From NCBI GenBank assembly GCA_020832105.1, contig JAFIFH010000041.1, positions 1 through 52,610 of the forward strand: a DNA stretch of 52,610 bases. The letters run 5' to 3'. Position numbers and translations under genes: made by a program. The notes beneath the pieces are model-generated. The model was not told where the DNA came from. It did not search any database and saw only the letters and a program-made list of their open reading frames with translations. Positions 17,022 to 25,552 of this stretch are shown here, in pieces; position 1 is the first letter of the stretch; every line of letters starts with the position of its first letter. This stretch comes from Idiomarina sp. GTDB lineage: Bacteria; Pseudomonadota; Gammaproteobacteria; Enterobacterales; Alteromonadaceae.

Positions 17022-17612
17022 TTAATGCAGGGTCTTAGGCGCAATATCAGCGGTCGTTTCAACACCGGCGAGCTCGTTAAAGCACATAATCGCGGTAATC
17101 CGCACGTATTCGGTGACCTCATAATAAGCTCGCTCACCTTCTTCGTCTGCATCCACATCGTCTGACAAGCGCGCGATCTCAGCCATGTCCTGAATCGCTT
17201 CGCGTAAATCTTCAGACGCTTCTGTCAGGTTCTGCTGGTTAACCCCAAACCCAACCAAGAAGGACTGCACCCAGTCGGTCAGTGCTTTTAGTCGTTCACG
17301 TAGTGGGTCGTCGTCACCTGGCAACAATAGCTGGAAGCCCAGTTCAGGGTCAGCAAGGTCACTGCAAATCATCTCGTTGAGATCGCTCAGCAAACGTTTC
17401 ATCGCCGGGTTAAACCCCTGTCCCTCATTGGCTAAATCAGCAAGTAATGCCTGCCACTCTTTCGTCTCAAGGGGCGCACCACTGGCAACGATACCGCTCA
17501 CCATACCGTGCATTTCCGCAGCGCTGAGCAGCATATCTTCACGCTCGAGTTCACTGTTAAGCGCGTCGTATGCCCGCGCAGTTGAATCTGCCATAAGTTT
17601 TTTCCAAGCCAT
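17022..17612 (-). CDS. ygfB: YgfB/UPF0149 family protein
   Basis: A 196-aa all-helical acidic protein of the UPF0149 (YecA/YgfB) family, recognisable from LLSAAEMHGMVSGIV, GFNPAMKRLLSDL and the C-terminal YYEVTEYVRITAIMCFNEL. It has no cysteine-rich SEC-C tail, so it is the YgfB type. The family is found upstream of pepP across gammaproteobacteria. In Pseudomonas YgfB affects expression of a peptidoglycan amidase gene; whether that applies here is unknown. Confidence 0.93.
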   Translation of the reverse strand: MAWKKLMADSTARAYDALNSELEREDMLLSAAEMHGMVSGIVASGAPLETKEWQALLADLANEGQGFNPAMKRLLSDLNEMICSDLADPELGFQLLLPGDDDPLRERLKALTDWVQSFLVGFGVNQQNLTEASEDLREAIQDMAEIARLSDDVDADEEGERAYYEVTEYVRITAIMCFNELAGVETTADIAPKTLH

Positions 17613-17741
17613 CGTCTGTCTCTAAAGTAGTGCGTATCCTATCATTGCCCGCCTGGCTGCGCTAGAAAGAGCCAATCCGGCAGGGCTGTGTTGCATATTC
17701 AGGCGCCATAGTGCAGATCATTGTGCAGATAAAGGCCCTTA

Positions 17742-17770
17742 TTGCATATTAAGAATAGTACAGCTATCCT
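17742..17770 (+). promoter_or_regulatory. Possible promoter of zapA
   Basis: TTGCAT and TATCCT are separated by 17 bases, 45 bases upstream of the zapA start. The -35 box is good and the -10 weak. An AAGGA ribosome binding site follows at about 17802. Confidence 0.45.
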
Positions 17771-17814
17771 CCGCCCTATATAGTTAAGCTCGATATTCGT
17801 TAAGGAATGTACAG

Positions 17815-18138
17815 ATGAGTGGTCAACCTATGGACATTAAGTTGCTGGATAGAAACTATCGAGTCATGTGCCCGGATGGACAGGAAAGCGCGCTGCGCGA
17901 AGCCGCTCGTCAATTAGATGCTCGCCTGATAGAAACCAAAAGTGCGACCAAGCTGACCAATGTTGAGCAAATCGCGGTGATGGCCGCGCTTAATCTAAGC
18001 CATGAGTGGATTCAGGACCGTCAGCAGCAAGCCAAACATACGGCTGCTCTGGAAGATAAAATCCGTTTATTGCAAGGAACCATTGAAAAAGCGATGGGTG
18101 ATCGCCACAATAGTCTTACCGGTAAGACCGACGAGTAA
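17815..18138 (+). CDS. zapA: Cell division protein ZapA
   Basis: A 107-aa protein that bundles FtsZ filaments at the division site. The N-terminal globular part (VDIKLLDRNYRVMCPDGQ-like, with LREAARQLDARL) and the C-terminal coiled coil (HEWIQDRQQQAKHTAALEDKI) match ZapA. An internal ATG four codons in is possible, but the first ATG has AAGGA at suitable spacing. It is divergent from ygfB and immediately upstream of 6S RNA, the arrangement conserved across gammaproteobacteria. Confidence 0.95.
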   Translation: MSGQPMDIKLLDRNYRVMCPDGQESALREAARQLDARLIETKSATKLTNVEQIAVMAALNLSHEWIQDRQQQAKHTAALEDKIRLLQGTIEKAMGDRHNSLTGKTDE

Positions 18139-18144
18139 CAGAAC

Positions 18145-18332
18145 AATGCTCCCTGGGGTGTTAGCCAGTTGGTGAGTGTCCCTGAGCCGATGTTTTCAGC
18201 AAAGGGTCCTGTTTGGTAGTCAGTGCGCAAGCCCGACATGTATCGGGAAGCCTGCGACTATTCAATTCAGCACCCGCCTTGAGCCAATGGGTTCAAGGGC
18301 TAACACGCAGCAGCGGCACCTTGGGGAGCACC
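18145..18332 (+). ncRNA. ssrS: 6S RNA
   Basis: The regulatory RNA that binds the sigma-70 holoenzyme by mimicking an open promoter. The closing stem pairs TGCTCC...GGGGTG (18148-18160) with CACCTTGGGGAGCA (18317-18330). Conserved family blocks are visible: CCCTGAGCCGATGTTTTC near 18180, GCCTGCGAC at about 18252, and CCTTGAGCCAATGGGTTCAAGGGCTAACA at 18276-18305, close to the E. coli CCTTGAACCAAGGGTTCAAGGGTTACAG. Position directly after zapA is diagnostic. Ends are estimated from the stem to within a few bases. Unlike in E. coli, fau does not follow directly. Confidence 0.95.
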
Positions 18333-18350
18333 CTATTTACATCCTGGCCA

Positions 18351-18824
18351 TTACGGTAGCCTAACCTCTGAGTGGCCATCGTCTTCATCCGCATCCTGCG
18401 GGTCCGCAATACCCAAATCAACAATAAACTGATACCTGTCCTCTGGTGAGATATAGAGCTGAAAGCGCGTCTTTGCACCCGCCTTGTGCCCTTTGCCTGC
18501 CATATACACCAGTTTGAGCCGTTGTGCTGACATGGCCGGGGCTAGCACCGAGTTATGACACGGCGTCAGGTCCTCAATGTCATCCAGCTTGATACGCCAG
18601 CGAAATGGACCGGCGCGAATGCGCAGTTCGTCATCAATAATATGATAGCGGGTCGCCATCACCACCCACATCGGCACCACCGCACCAAGTATGAATACCA
18701 ATAGGGCAATTAACACCAAGCCAGACAAGGCGAGCAAAGTGGCAGCGAGCAGCACCAGTAAAGCGCTGGTTACTATCGCCATCAGTAACCAGTTATCCAG
18801 CTTAGAATGATGTAATTTATCCAT
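18351..18824 (-). CDS. Membrane protein with bacterial PH domain (bPH_4-like)
   Basis: A 157-aa protein with two hydrophobic segments at about residues 14-38 and 38-58 and then a small soluble domain: TRYHIIDDELRIRAGPFRWR and the following KLDDIEDLTP resemble the PF06713 bacterial PH-like family. The soluble part is probably cytoplasmic. It is 12 bases downstream of the amidohydrolase gene and on the same strand, suggesting a two-gene unit inserted between 6S RNA and fau. Its role is unknown. Confidence 0.8.
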   Translation of the reverse strand: MDKLHHSKLDNWLLMAIVTSALLVLLAATLLALSGLVLIALLVFILGAVVPMWVVMATRYHIIDDELRIRAGPFRWRIKLDDIEDLTPCHNSVLAPAMSAQRLKLVYMAGKGHKAGAKTRFQLYISPEDRYQFIVDLGIADPQDADEDDGHSEVRLP

Positions 18825-18836
18825 CTACCCGCGACC

Positions 18837-20444
18837 TTACTCAGCCTCTTCCTTCGCCCTGCGCACTATCTCGCGCACGTCAGCCAGTAACGCCTGGGCG
18901 TCATAAACGATACCGTCGCGAATGGTATATTTAACACCCTCGGTGCGGTAGGGCTGATTATCGGCATCTAAGCGGTAGTGACCGGTACCGTAGAGCACTT
19001 TAAAGTTACGTAATGGGTTTTCCTGCACAATCACCAGATCCGCTTTCTTACCCGGGATCACGCTGCCAATGTCATCGCCCATGCCAAGGGCTTCCGCACC
19101 GTTTAAAGTCGCCGCTTGAATAACTTCCAGCGCATTAAAGCCGGCTTCACGCATCAGCTCCATTTCCTGAATATAGCCAAAGCCGTAAATTTTATAGATG
19201 TAACCGGAATCTGAGCCCAGCGTAATGCGCCCGCCGTGGTTTTTATAATCGCGCAAAAACTCCATCCAGATACGGTAATTTTCGCGCCAGGCGATCTCAT
19301 GATCGGTAGTCCAGTCAAACCAGTATGAACCATGGGCATAACGGCTTGGGGTGAAAAAGTCCCATAGCGTGGGCAAGGTATACTCGTCATGCCATTCGGC
19401 ATTGCGCTGGCGGGCCAGGTCACGGCTGGCTTCATAGATATTCAGCGTCGGGTTGATAGTGAAATCCAGCTCAATCAGTTCATCGCGCACTTGATTCCAG
19501 CGTTCCGACCCAGGCTCGGCTGCCTGCTTCCACAGCTCGCCCGCCTCGCCAAAGCGGTCCTGTTCGTTCTGATAATTATAATCTGGCGAATAGTTCTGAA
19601 TCCGTTGTTCGGTAAACAACGCCTCGGGTAAACCATACCAGTGCTCCATGGTGGTTAATCCCATGCGCGCAGAATCCAGCACATTGGTGCGTGCTACGTT
19701 CAATTGGGCATGGTGCATCATGGTGCCCAAACCTTGCTCTTTCGCTTCGTCCAGTGCGGCTGATATTACCCGTGGTGGTGCGCCAAAAAACTTAATGCCT
19801 GCAGCGCCTGCCTGTTTAATATCCCGCACCCACTCACGAGCCTGTTCTGCGGTGATAATGGGCTCACTGCTACCCTGACCAAAGCCTACATAAGGGACAA
19901 TACGCGGTGCCGCGATGGTGCCTTGTTCACTGCGTTGAACGTGGTCCAGGGTCCACTCAATGCCATTGAAACTGCCTGGTTCGCGCACCGTAGTCACACC
20001 ATGGGCAAGCCACAGCTTTAATACGTATTCCGCCGGAATATTGTCGGCTGAGCCACCGATATGGCCATGCATATCCACGAAGCCTGGCAGAATATAATGC
20101 CCGCTCACGTCCATTTCATGATCGTCCGGGCCCGCTTCAATGCGCCCTGACTCGCGAATGGGCACGCCGGGGTAGCCTACTGCGTCAACCCGCACGATAC
20201 GATCGTTCTCAATCACGATATCCACCGGCCCCACCGCTGGAGCGCCCTCACCATTGACCAAAGTGCCACCGCGCAAAATTAACCGCGAGTACGGGCCTTC
20301 ACCTTCTGCGCGCTCAGGTGCAGCGGGAGGTTCTGCATAGGTATCGCTCGCCAGCGCAAGTTGACTGGTGGCAAGAAGACACGCGGCAGTCAGTGAGCCG
20401 ACGAGCAATTTACTGGCCAGGGATGGTAGTTTTTGAGCAAACAT
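18837..20444 (-). CDS. Exported amidohydrolase-family protein, 535 aa
   Basis: A metal-dependent hydrolase of the amidohydrolase superfamily (imidazolonepropionase/Xaa-Pro dipeptidase-like branch). Residues 1-33 form a signal peptide (KLLVGSLTAACLLATSQLALA), so it acts in the periplasm. Metal-site motifs in order: FVDMHGHIGG (HxH), GIKFFGAPP (Lys), MMHHAQ, TMEHWYG and LGSDSGY (Asp), then the C-terminal GSVIPGKKADLVIV block of the small beta domain. I chose the ATG at 20444 because the signal peptide starts there; an ATG ten codons upstream is possible, and the frame extends to 20603 without recognisable content. It is divergent from fau, with starts only 70 bases apart. Substrate is unknown; cyclic dipeptides, dipeptides or lactams are candidates. 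Confidence 0.85.
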   Translation of the reverse strand: MFAQKLPSLASKLLVGSLTAACLLATSQLALASDTYAEPPAAPERAEGEGPYSRLILRGGTLVNGEGAPAVGPVDIVIENDRIVRVDAVGYPGVPIRESGRIEAGPDDHEMDVSGHYILPGFVDMHGHIGGSADNIPAEYVLKLWLAHGVTTVREPGSFNGIEWTLDHVQRSEQGTIAAPRIVPYVGFGQGSSEPIITAEQAREWVRDIKQAGAAGIKFFGAPPRVISAALDEAKEQGLGTMMHHAQLNVARTNVLDSARMGLTTMEHWYGLPEALFTEQRIQNYSPDYNYQNEQDRFGEAGELWKQAAEPGSERWNQVRDELIELDFTINPTLNIYEASRDLARQRNAEWHDEYTLPTLWDFFTPSRYAHGSYWFDWTTDHEIAWRENYRIWMEFLRDYKNHGGRITLGSDSGYIYKIYGFGYIQEMELMREAGFNALEVIQAATLNGAEALGMGDDIGSVIPGKKADLVIVQENPLRNFKVLYGTGHYRLDADNQPYRTEGVKYTIRDGIVYDAQALLADVREIVRRAKEEAE

Positions 20445-20514
20445 GGCAAAGTCTCTGTGGTTAAGTTTTATCATTATCAGGGGCTCAGTGTCGCAAGGGC
20501 ACCAAGGACAGTCA

Positions 20515-21150
20515 ATGGATTCAATTGCCAGAGTATCCCAACAGACCTCTTCACCCGATACCGCCAACGCACGCCAGGCCTTACGCCAAAAGCTCAAACG
20601 CAACCGCCAGCAATTGAGCCCCGCTGAACAGGCCGAGGCTGCATCTCTGCTGGTAGCGCAGCTGTTGCAAACGGATGCGGTTAAAAATGCTAAACGGATC
20701 GCCGCCTACCATAGTTTCGGTGCCGAGCTCGACACCGGCCCGTTACTTGAGGCATTGCTGGCGAGTAACAAGCAGCTATGCCTGCCGGTACTACACCCTT
20801 TTGCCCGTGGTCATTTGCTCATGCTCGATTATGATCAGCACACGCCGTTGCGAATGAACCCTTACGGCATTGCAGAACCCGTGCTGGACTGCCGCCGGGT
20901 CGTGCCTATCGCAGAGATCGACTGTCTACTGACCCCGCTGGTGGGTTTTGACCTGCAAGGTAACCGGATTGGCATGGGCGGCGGCTTTTATGACCGTACC
21001 CTGGCTGGCTGGGCGCAAGGTCGCTATCAGCACCTGCAGGTCATCGGCCTGGCCCACGATTGCCAGCAAGTGGCGTCGATTCCCTGTGAGCCCTGGGACG
21101 TGCCGCTGCCAATGGTCATCACCCCAACACAGTGTTGGCGCTTTGCCTGA
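20515..21150 (+). CDS. fau: 5-formyltetrahydrofolate cyclo-ligase
   Basis: The 211-aa enzyme converts 5-formyl-THF to 5,10-methenyl-THF using ATP, returning an inhibitory folate to the one-carbon pool fed by the gcv system. Typical motifs: ARQALRQKLKRNRQQLS at the N-terminus, GIAEPV, LTPLVGFDLQGNRIGMGGGFYDRTL and GLAHDCQ. I chose the ATG at 20515, which has AAGGA upstream; a longer frame from 20443 overlaps the divergent gene's promoter. In E. coli this gene (ygfA) follows 6S RNA directly; here two minus-strand genes lie between. Confidence 0.94.
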   Translation: MDSIARVSQQTSSPDTANARQALRQKLKRNRQQLSPAEQAEAASLLVAQLLQTDAVKNAKRIAAYHSFGAELDTGPLLEALLASNKQLCLPVLHPFARGHLLMLDYDQHTPLRMNPYGIAEPVLDCRRVVPIAEIDCLLTPLVGFDLQGNRIGMGGGFYDRTLAGWAQGRYQHLQVIGLAHDCQQVASIPCEPWDVPLPMVITPTQCWRFA

Positions 21151-21163
21151 CAGGACGTATAAT
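21135..21163 (+). promoter_or_regulatory. Predicted sigma-70 promoter of rpiA
   Basis: TTGGCG and a perfect TATAAT are separated by 17 bases. The -35 lies in the last codons of fau. The predicted leader is about 100 bases. Confidence 0.6.
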
Positions 21164-21269
21164 ATCCGCCCAACCGATGATGTTCACTCACGGCCTGTTG
21201 TGACCGCGTGCCGTATAAATGAACCCCACTCATGCCACCCCTTTGGGTAGCCTCACGAGGATTACAATC

Positions 21270-21923
21270 ATGTCTGATCAAGCAAAGAAAATGGCCGCAG
21301 AAGCCGCCCTCGAATATATCAAGCCGGGGATGACTGTCGGCGTTGGCACGGGCTCTACCGTCAACTATTTTATCGACGCATTGGCGACGATGAAACACGA
21401 CATTGAAGGTGCAGTCTCCAGTTCTGCAGCCTCCACCGAGCGATTAAAAGCCCACGGCATTGCAGTGTATGACCTGAACGGCGTCAACGACTTACCGGTT
21501 TACGTTGACGGTGCGGATGAAATCACCCGCCATAAGCAAATGATTAAAGGCGGTGGCGGCGCTCTGACCCGGGAGAAAATTGTCGCCGCAGTGGCAACCA
21601 CTTTTATTTGTATCGCCGACGACAGCAAGCTGGTCACTGCGCTGGGCGATTTCCCCTTACCGGTGGAAGTGATTCCAATGGCACGATCTTATGTAGCACG
21701 TAAAATTGTCGGCCTCGGCGGGGACCCAGTGCTGCGTGAAGACTTTATCACCGACAACGGCAACGTTATTCTCGACGTTTATAATCTGAATATTGGCAAG
21801 CCTATTGAGCTTGAGCGCAAGCTCAATCAAATTACAGGGGTTGTCAGCAACGGACTCTTCGCAGATCGCGGTGCCGACATTGCCCTGATTAGTGACGGCA
21901 AGTCAGTCCGTGTGCTCGATTAA
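21270..21923 (+). CDS. rpiA: Ribose-5-phosphate isomerase A
   Basis: The 217-aa enzyme interconverts ribose-5-phosphate and ribulose-5-phosphate in the pentose phosphate pathway. Motifs: [16 protein letters not shown] (phosphate binding), YVDGADEI with the catalytic aspartate, and [16 protein letters not shown] with the catalytic Lys/Glu. The ATG at 21270 gives the usual length; the longer frame from 21219 is not needed. It precedes serA on the same strand by 56 bases; in E. coli the two are neighbours but divergent. Confidence 0.97.
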   Translation: MSDQAKKMAAEAALEYIKPGMTVGVGTGSTVNYFIDALATMKHDIEGAVSSSAASTERLKAHGIAVYDLNGVNDLPVYVDGADEITRHKQMIKGGGGALTREKIVAAVATTFICIADDSKLVTALGDFPLPVEVIPMARSYVARKIVGLGGDPVLREDFITDNGNVILDVYNLNIGKPIELERKLNQITGVVSNGLFADRGADIALISDGKSVRVLD

Positions 21924-21979
21924 TCTTTGCACTGAGTCGAATTGCCGAATCGGCACCTAGTAAATACCAAGGAAAGATC

Positions 21980-23212
21980 ATGAGTAACCCAGTCTCACTG
22001 GACAAAAAACGCATTCGCATTGTGCTCCTCGAAGGCGTACACCCCAGCGCGGTCGGCTGCCTGCAACGCCAGGGCTATCATAATATTGAGCAGCACCACA
22101 CCGCCCTGGCCGGCGATGAATTAATCAATGCCATTGCAGATGCGCACTTTGTTGGCATTCGCTCGCGCACGCAGTTAACCGCAGAAGTATTACAGGCGGC
22201 CTCCAAACTGGTTGCTATCGGTTGCTTCTGTATTGGTACCAACCAGGTAGACACAGACGCCGCCAAACGCCTGGGTATTCCGGTTTTTAATGCACCCTTT
22301 TCAAATACCCGCAGTGTCGCCGAGCTGGTGCTGGCCAATATTATCTTTCTGCTGCGCCGCATTCCGGCCAAGAACGCCGCTTGTCATCGCGGTGAATGGG
22401 ATAAGAGCGCCGCAGGTGCCCACGAAGCCCGAGGCAAAGTGCTGGGGATCATCGGCTATGGTCATATTGGTACCCAGCTGGGCATTCTTGCCGAGCAACT
22501 GGGTATGCAGGTGATTTATTACGACATTGAAGAGAAATTGTCACTGGGCAACGCCAGTCAAATCAATGCGCTGACCGAGCTGCTTGAACGTAGCGACGTG
22601 GTCAGTTTACATGTGCCGGAAACCAACGACACAAAGAATATGATCGCGGCCAATGAATTAAGTTACATGAAGCCCGGCAGCATGCTGATCAACGCGTCGC
22701 GGGGCAGCGTGGTGGATATTGATGCGCTGGTGAATGCACTGCAAAGCGAACACCTGAGTGGCGCAGCCATTGATGTGTTTCCAATAGAACCCAAGGCGGC
22801 CGATGAAGCCTTTATCTCTCCCCTGCGCGCATTCGACAATGTCATTCTGACGCCCCATGTGGGTGGCTCAACCCAGGAGGCCCAGGCCAATATCGGGCTT
22901 GAGGTGGCGGGTAAATTAGCCAAGTATTCGGATAATGGTTCGACCCTGTCTGCGGTCAACTTTCCAGAGGTCTCCCTGCCGCTGCATGAAAATGCCAGCC
23001 GCCTGCTGCATATTCATAAAAACCAGCCAGGGGTGCTCCGCGAAGTTAACCAGACCTTTGCAGACATGAACATCAACATCGCTGCGCAGTTCTTGCAAAC
23101 TGACAGCGACATTGGTTACGTGGTGGTAGATATTAACAGTGACCAGGCCGATGCTGTACTCGACAAACTGAAGCTGATTCCGGGCACGATTCGCTGCCGG
23201 GTACTGCATTAA
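21980..23212 (+). CDS. serA: D-3-phosphoglycerate dehydrogenase
   Basis: First enzyme of serine synthesis, 410 aa. NAD-binding fold: LGIIGYGHIGTQLGILAEQLG. Catalytic triad residues lie in INASRGSVVD (Arg), DVFPIEPK (Glu) and LTPHVGGSTQEAQ (His). The C-terminal ACT domain (HKNQPGVLREVNQTF) binds serine for feedback inhibition. The length matches the E. coli-type enzyme without the extra middle domain. Serine made here supplies glycine and one-carbon units, linking it to gcv and fau nearby. A GGAAAG ribosome binding site precedes the ATG. Confidence 0.97.
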   Translation: MSNPVSLDKKRIRIVLLEGVHPSAVGCLQRQGYHNIEQHHTALAGDELINAIADAHFVGIRSRTQLTAEVLQAASKLVAIGCFCIGTNQVDTDAAKRLGIPVFNAPFSNTRSVAELVLANIIFLLRRIPAKNAACHRGEWDKSAAGAHEARGKVLGIIGYGHIGTQLGILAEQLGMQVIYYDIEEKLSLGNASQINALTELLERSDVVSLHVPETNDTKNMIAANELSYMKPGSMLINASRGSVVDIDALVNALQSEHLSGAAIDVFPIEPKAADEAFISPLRAFDNVILTPHVGGSTQEAQANIGLEVAGKLAKYSDNGSTLSAVNFPEVSLPLHENASRLLHIHKNQPGVLREVNQTFADMNINIAAQFLQTDSDIGYVVVDINSDQADAVLDKLKLIPGTIRCRVLH

Positions 23213-23236
23213 CTGGTTCTATTAACCAAAGGCAAC

Positions 23237-23270
23237 CCGCCCCGCCTGTAGCGCATTCGCAGGCGGGTTT
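23237..23270. terminator. Bidirectional terminator between serA and phoR
   Basis: Stem CCCGCCTG (23241-23248) / CAGGCGGG (23260-23267) followed by TTTAG on the plus strand; on the minus strand the stem is followed by a GGTTGCC stretch, so it acts mainly for serA. It lies 25 bases after the serA stop. Confidence 0.75.
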
Positions 23271-24606
23271 AGTGGTCAGTCTGTTCCATACTGGGCTTAC
23301 TCAGCGCCAGCGGTTTAACCAGCTCCGGTGGCAACACAAAACTAAAACAACTGCCTTTACCTGGCTCGCTATCGAGCTCAAGTCGGGAGCGATGTGCCTC
23401 CAGCGCATGTTTTACGATTGAAAGCCCCAGCCCAGTGCCACCGGTGGCGCTGTTGCGGTCTGCGTCAATACGGTAAAAACGCTCGGTTAAACGACTTTGG
23501 TGAATGGGGTCGATGCCCGGACCGTTGTCACAAATTTTAAACTGCGCGCTTTTGTGGCGGCGCAACCAGCTAATCGTCAAATGCCCTTGTGCGGGGGTGT
23601 ATTTAATCGCATTGGTTAACAAGTTCATGATCACCGTGCGCAACTTCTCTGCATTGCCATACACCAGCAAACTACTATCTATATGCAGTTCAATCTGATG
23701 GTCCTTGTCTTGTCTTAATAAACTGACCTCTTCCAGGCTCTGCTCGATTAACTGCGGCAGGTTCACTTCCTCACTAAAGCTTTCTGGGGCACTGGACTCA
23801 ATGCGCGACAGCTCAAGTAGTTGATTGACCATGTTCTGCATGCGCAGGGCTTGCGCGTTCATATCGTGAATCGCTTTATTGAGTTGCTTTGCTGGCAACA
23901 TCTCAGGCTCTTCAATCATCTCAAGATAGCCTTGCATAACCGTGAGCGGGGTTTTAAGTTCATGCGACACATTCGCTACGAAATCCTTGCGCATTCGTTC
24001 GAGCTTAGTCAACTGGGTGACATCCCGGGCGATCAACAAATACTGATTGTCCGCATAGGGCATCAGGCGAACTTCAATGTCCATGACATGGTGCGCGGGC
24101 GAATGCATGGTGATAGCGTGGCTAAAGTCCCCCGCTTTAAAGAATTTGACGAATTGAGGGTTACGGATCAGGTTGGTAATGCGAATACCGCTGTCCCCCG
24201 GCCACTGTAAGCCAAGGTAGAGTTGGGCCAGCTTATTTGCCCAGGTCACGGTGCCATCTTCTTTCAGTACCACCGCAGCATCAGGCATTGCCTCGGAGGC
24301 CTGTCGAAAGCGCTTGATCAGGGTGCTTAACGAGCGCTGGCGAGACTGATTACGCCGCAATGTGCGATAAATACCGTCGAAAATGTCAGTCCACACACCG
24401 CGCCCGGTGGGTGGCAGCAGGGTTCGACTGTCCCACAGCCAGGTCGTCAGCCGGTTGATGAAGTAGTAATGCCATACCAGCTTGAGCAATAACGCAAGGC
24501 TCAGCGCCTGCCAGACAGCGCCAAGGTACCAGCCAACCAGCAGAAAAGGCGCCAGATAAAACAGTAAGCCGCGAAAAATAACCCTCAGGGTGTAGTGCTT
24601 GCCCAT
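23269..24606 (-). CDS. phoR: Phosphate regulon sensor kinase PhoR
   Basis: A membrane histidine kinase/phosphatase of 445 aa that controls PhoB according to phosphate supply. Two N-terminal hydrophobic segments (residues 8-30 and 30-50) with almost no periplasmic loop, a basic linker, a PAS domain (about 100-200) and the kinase core: H-box FVANVSHELKTPLTVMQGY with His215, N-box VIMNLLTNAIKYTP, and G-boxes ICDNGPGI and GGTGLGLSIV. It begins directly after the phoB stop, so the pair is one operon. The Pst transporter and PhoU genes that feed signal to PhoR are not in the window. Confidence 0.95.
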   Translation of the reverse strand: MGKHYTLRVIFRGLLFYLAPFLLVGWYLGAVWQALSLALLLKLVWHYYFINRLTTWLWDSRTLLPPTGRGVWTDIFDGIYRTLRRNQSRQRSLSTLIKRFRQASEAMPDAAVVLKEDGTVTWANKLAQLYLGLQWPGDSGIRITNLIRNPQFVKFFKAGDFSHAITMHSPAHHVMDIEVRLMPYADNQYLLIARDVTQLTKLERMRKDFVANVSHELKTPLTVMQGYLEMIEEPEMLPAKQLNKAIHDMNAQALRMQNMVNQLLELSRIESSAPESFSEEVNLPQLIEQSLEEVSLLRQDKDHQIELHIDSSLLVYGNAEKLRTVIMNLLTNAIKYTPAQGHLTISWLRRHKSAQFKICDNGPGIDPIHQSRLTERFYRIDADRNSATGGTGLGLSIVKHALEAHRSRLELDSEPGKGSCFSFVLPPELVKPLALSKPSMEQTDH

Positions 24607-25287
24607 TTATCGCGCCGAGAACCGATAGCCGACACCGCGTACGGTTTGCACCAGGCGGTCATGCTCGCCGATGGCTTTGCGTAAGCGACGAATATGAACA
24701 TCTACGGTACGATCTTCAACAAACACGTTGGTACCCCAAACATGATCAAGGAGTTGTTCCCTTGAGTATACGCGATCCTGGTGGGTCATAAAAAAGTGTA
24801 ACAAACGAAATTCGGTGGGCCCCATGTCCACAGCCGAGCCGTTGGCACTGACCCTATGTGACACAGGGTCAAGCTTAAGCCCGTCCACTTCCAGGGGCTC
24901 GTCGAGGCTAGTAGGCGACACCCGACGAAATACAGCACGCATCCGTGCCATTAGTTCTTTGGGTGAAAATGGCTTGGTAATATAGTCGTCCGCGCCCACT
25001 TCAAGCCCACGTATTTTATCTTCTTCTTCGCTGCGTGCGGTGAGCATAATGATCGGAATATGGCGGGTATGGTCCTGGCTTTTCAGCTGTTTGGCCAGTT
25101 GGATACCGCTGCCGCCTGGTAACATCCAGTCCAGCAACACCATGTCTGGATACGGCTCGCATACGGCCTCCAGGGCTTTATCAAAATCACCTGCTTCGAC
25201 TGGCTGATAGCCGTGTTGCTCCATCACAAATGCCAGCATCTCGCGAATAGGAGCTTCGTCCTCTACGATCAAAATCTTGCGCGCCAT
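24607..25287 (-). CDS. phoB: Phosphate regulon response regulator PhoB
   Basis: An OmpR-type transcription factor, 226 aa. The receiver domain (residues 1-120) has the acidic pocket VEDE, the phosphoacceptor Asp53 in [11 protein letters not shown] and the conserved Lys in ITKPFSP. The C-terminal winged helix (about 130-226) ends [14 protein letters not shown]. It is first in the phoB-phoR operon, and a Pho box lies 46 bases upstream, consistent with the autoregulation known for this family. Confidence 0.97.
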   Translation of the reverse strand: MARKILIVEDEAPIREMLAFVMEQHGYQPVEAGDFDKALEAVCEPYPDMVLLDWMLPGGSGIQLAKQLKSQDHTRHIPIIMLTARSEEEDKIRGLEVGADDYITKPFSPKELMARMRAVFRRVSPTSLDEPLEVDGLKLDPVSHRVSANGSAVDMGPTEFRLLHFFMTHQDRVYSREQLLDHVWGTNVFVEDRTVDVHIRRLRKAIGEHDRLVQTVRGVGYRFSAR

Positions 25288-25332
25288 GCGTTTTCCTCTT
25301 TAATTTCGGATGCATGCATTATGTAGCCTGGT

Positions 25333-25351
25333 GATGACACTTTTATGACTG
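25333..25351 (-). promoter_or_regulatory. Pho box upstream of phoB
   Basis: On the minus strand CAGTCATAAAAGTGTCATC closely matches the Pho box consensus of two TGTCA repeats 11 bases apart (CTGTCATAAATCTGTCAT). It is 46 bases from the phoB start. A further TGACA-containing stretch just upstream (about 25357-25364) may be a second half-site. Confidence 0.75.
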
Positions 25352-25552
25352 TTACGGATTTGTGTCAACTTTTGTTATAAAAATCTGTTGCGCCGGGCTC
25401 TCAGCTTGGTAGAGTGAGTCATGGGACAAGAGAATAAGAACAATAATCCTTCAGCCAGGGCTTGGGCAATGAACAATGCAGTGATCTTAACAGCCACCCG
25501 CTATCTGGGTAACCCGCCGCGGGTTTGCCGCATGACCTCGGAAGCCTAACCC

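Noticed and set aside
20443-20603. Overlapping 5' extensions of the amidohydrolase and fau genes
   Set aside because: The signal peptide and the folate-ligase N-terminus define internal starts; the extensions have no homologous content.
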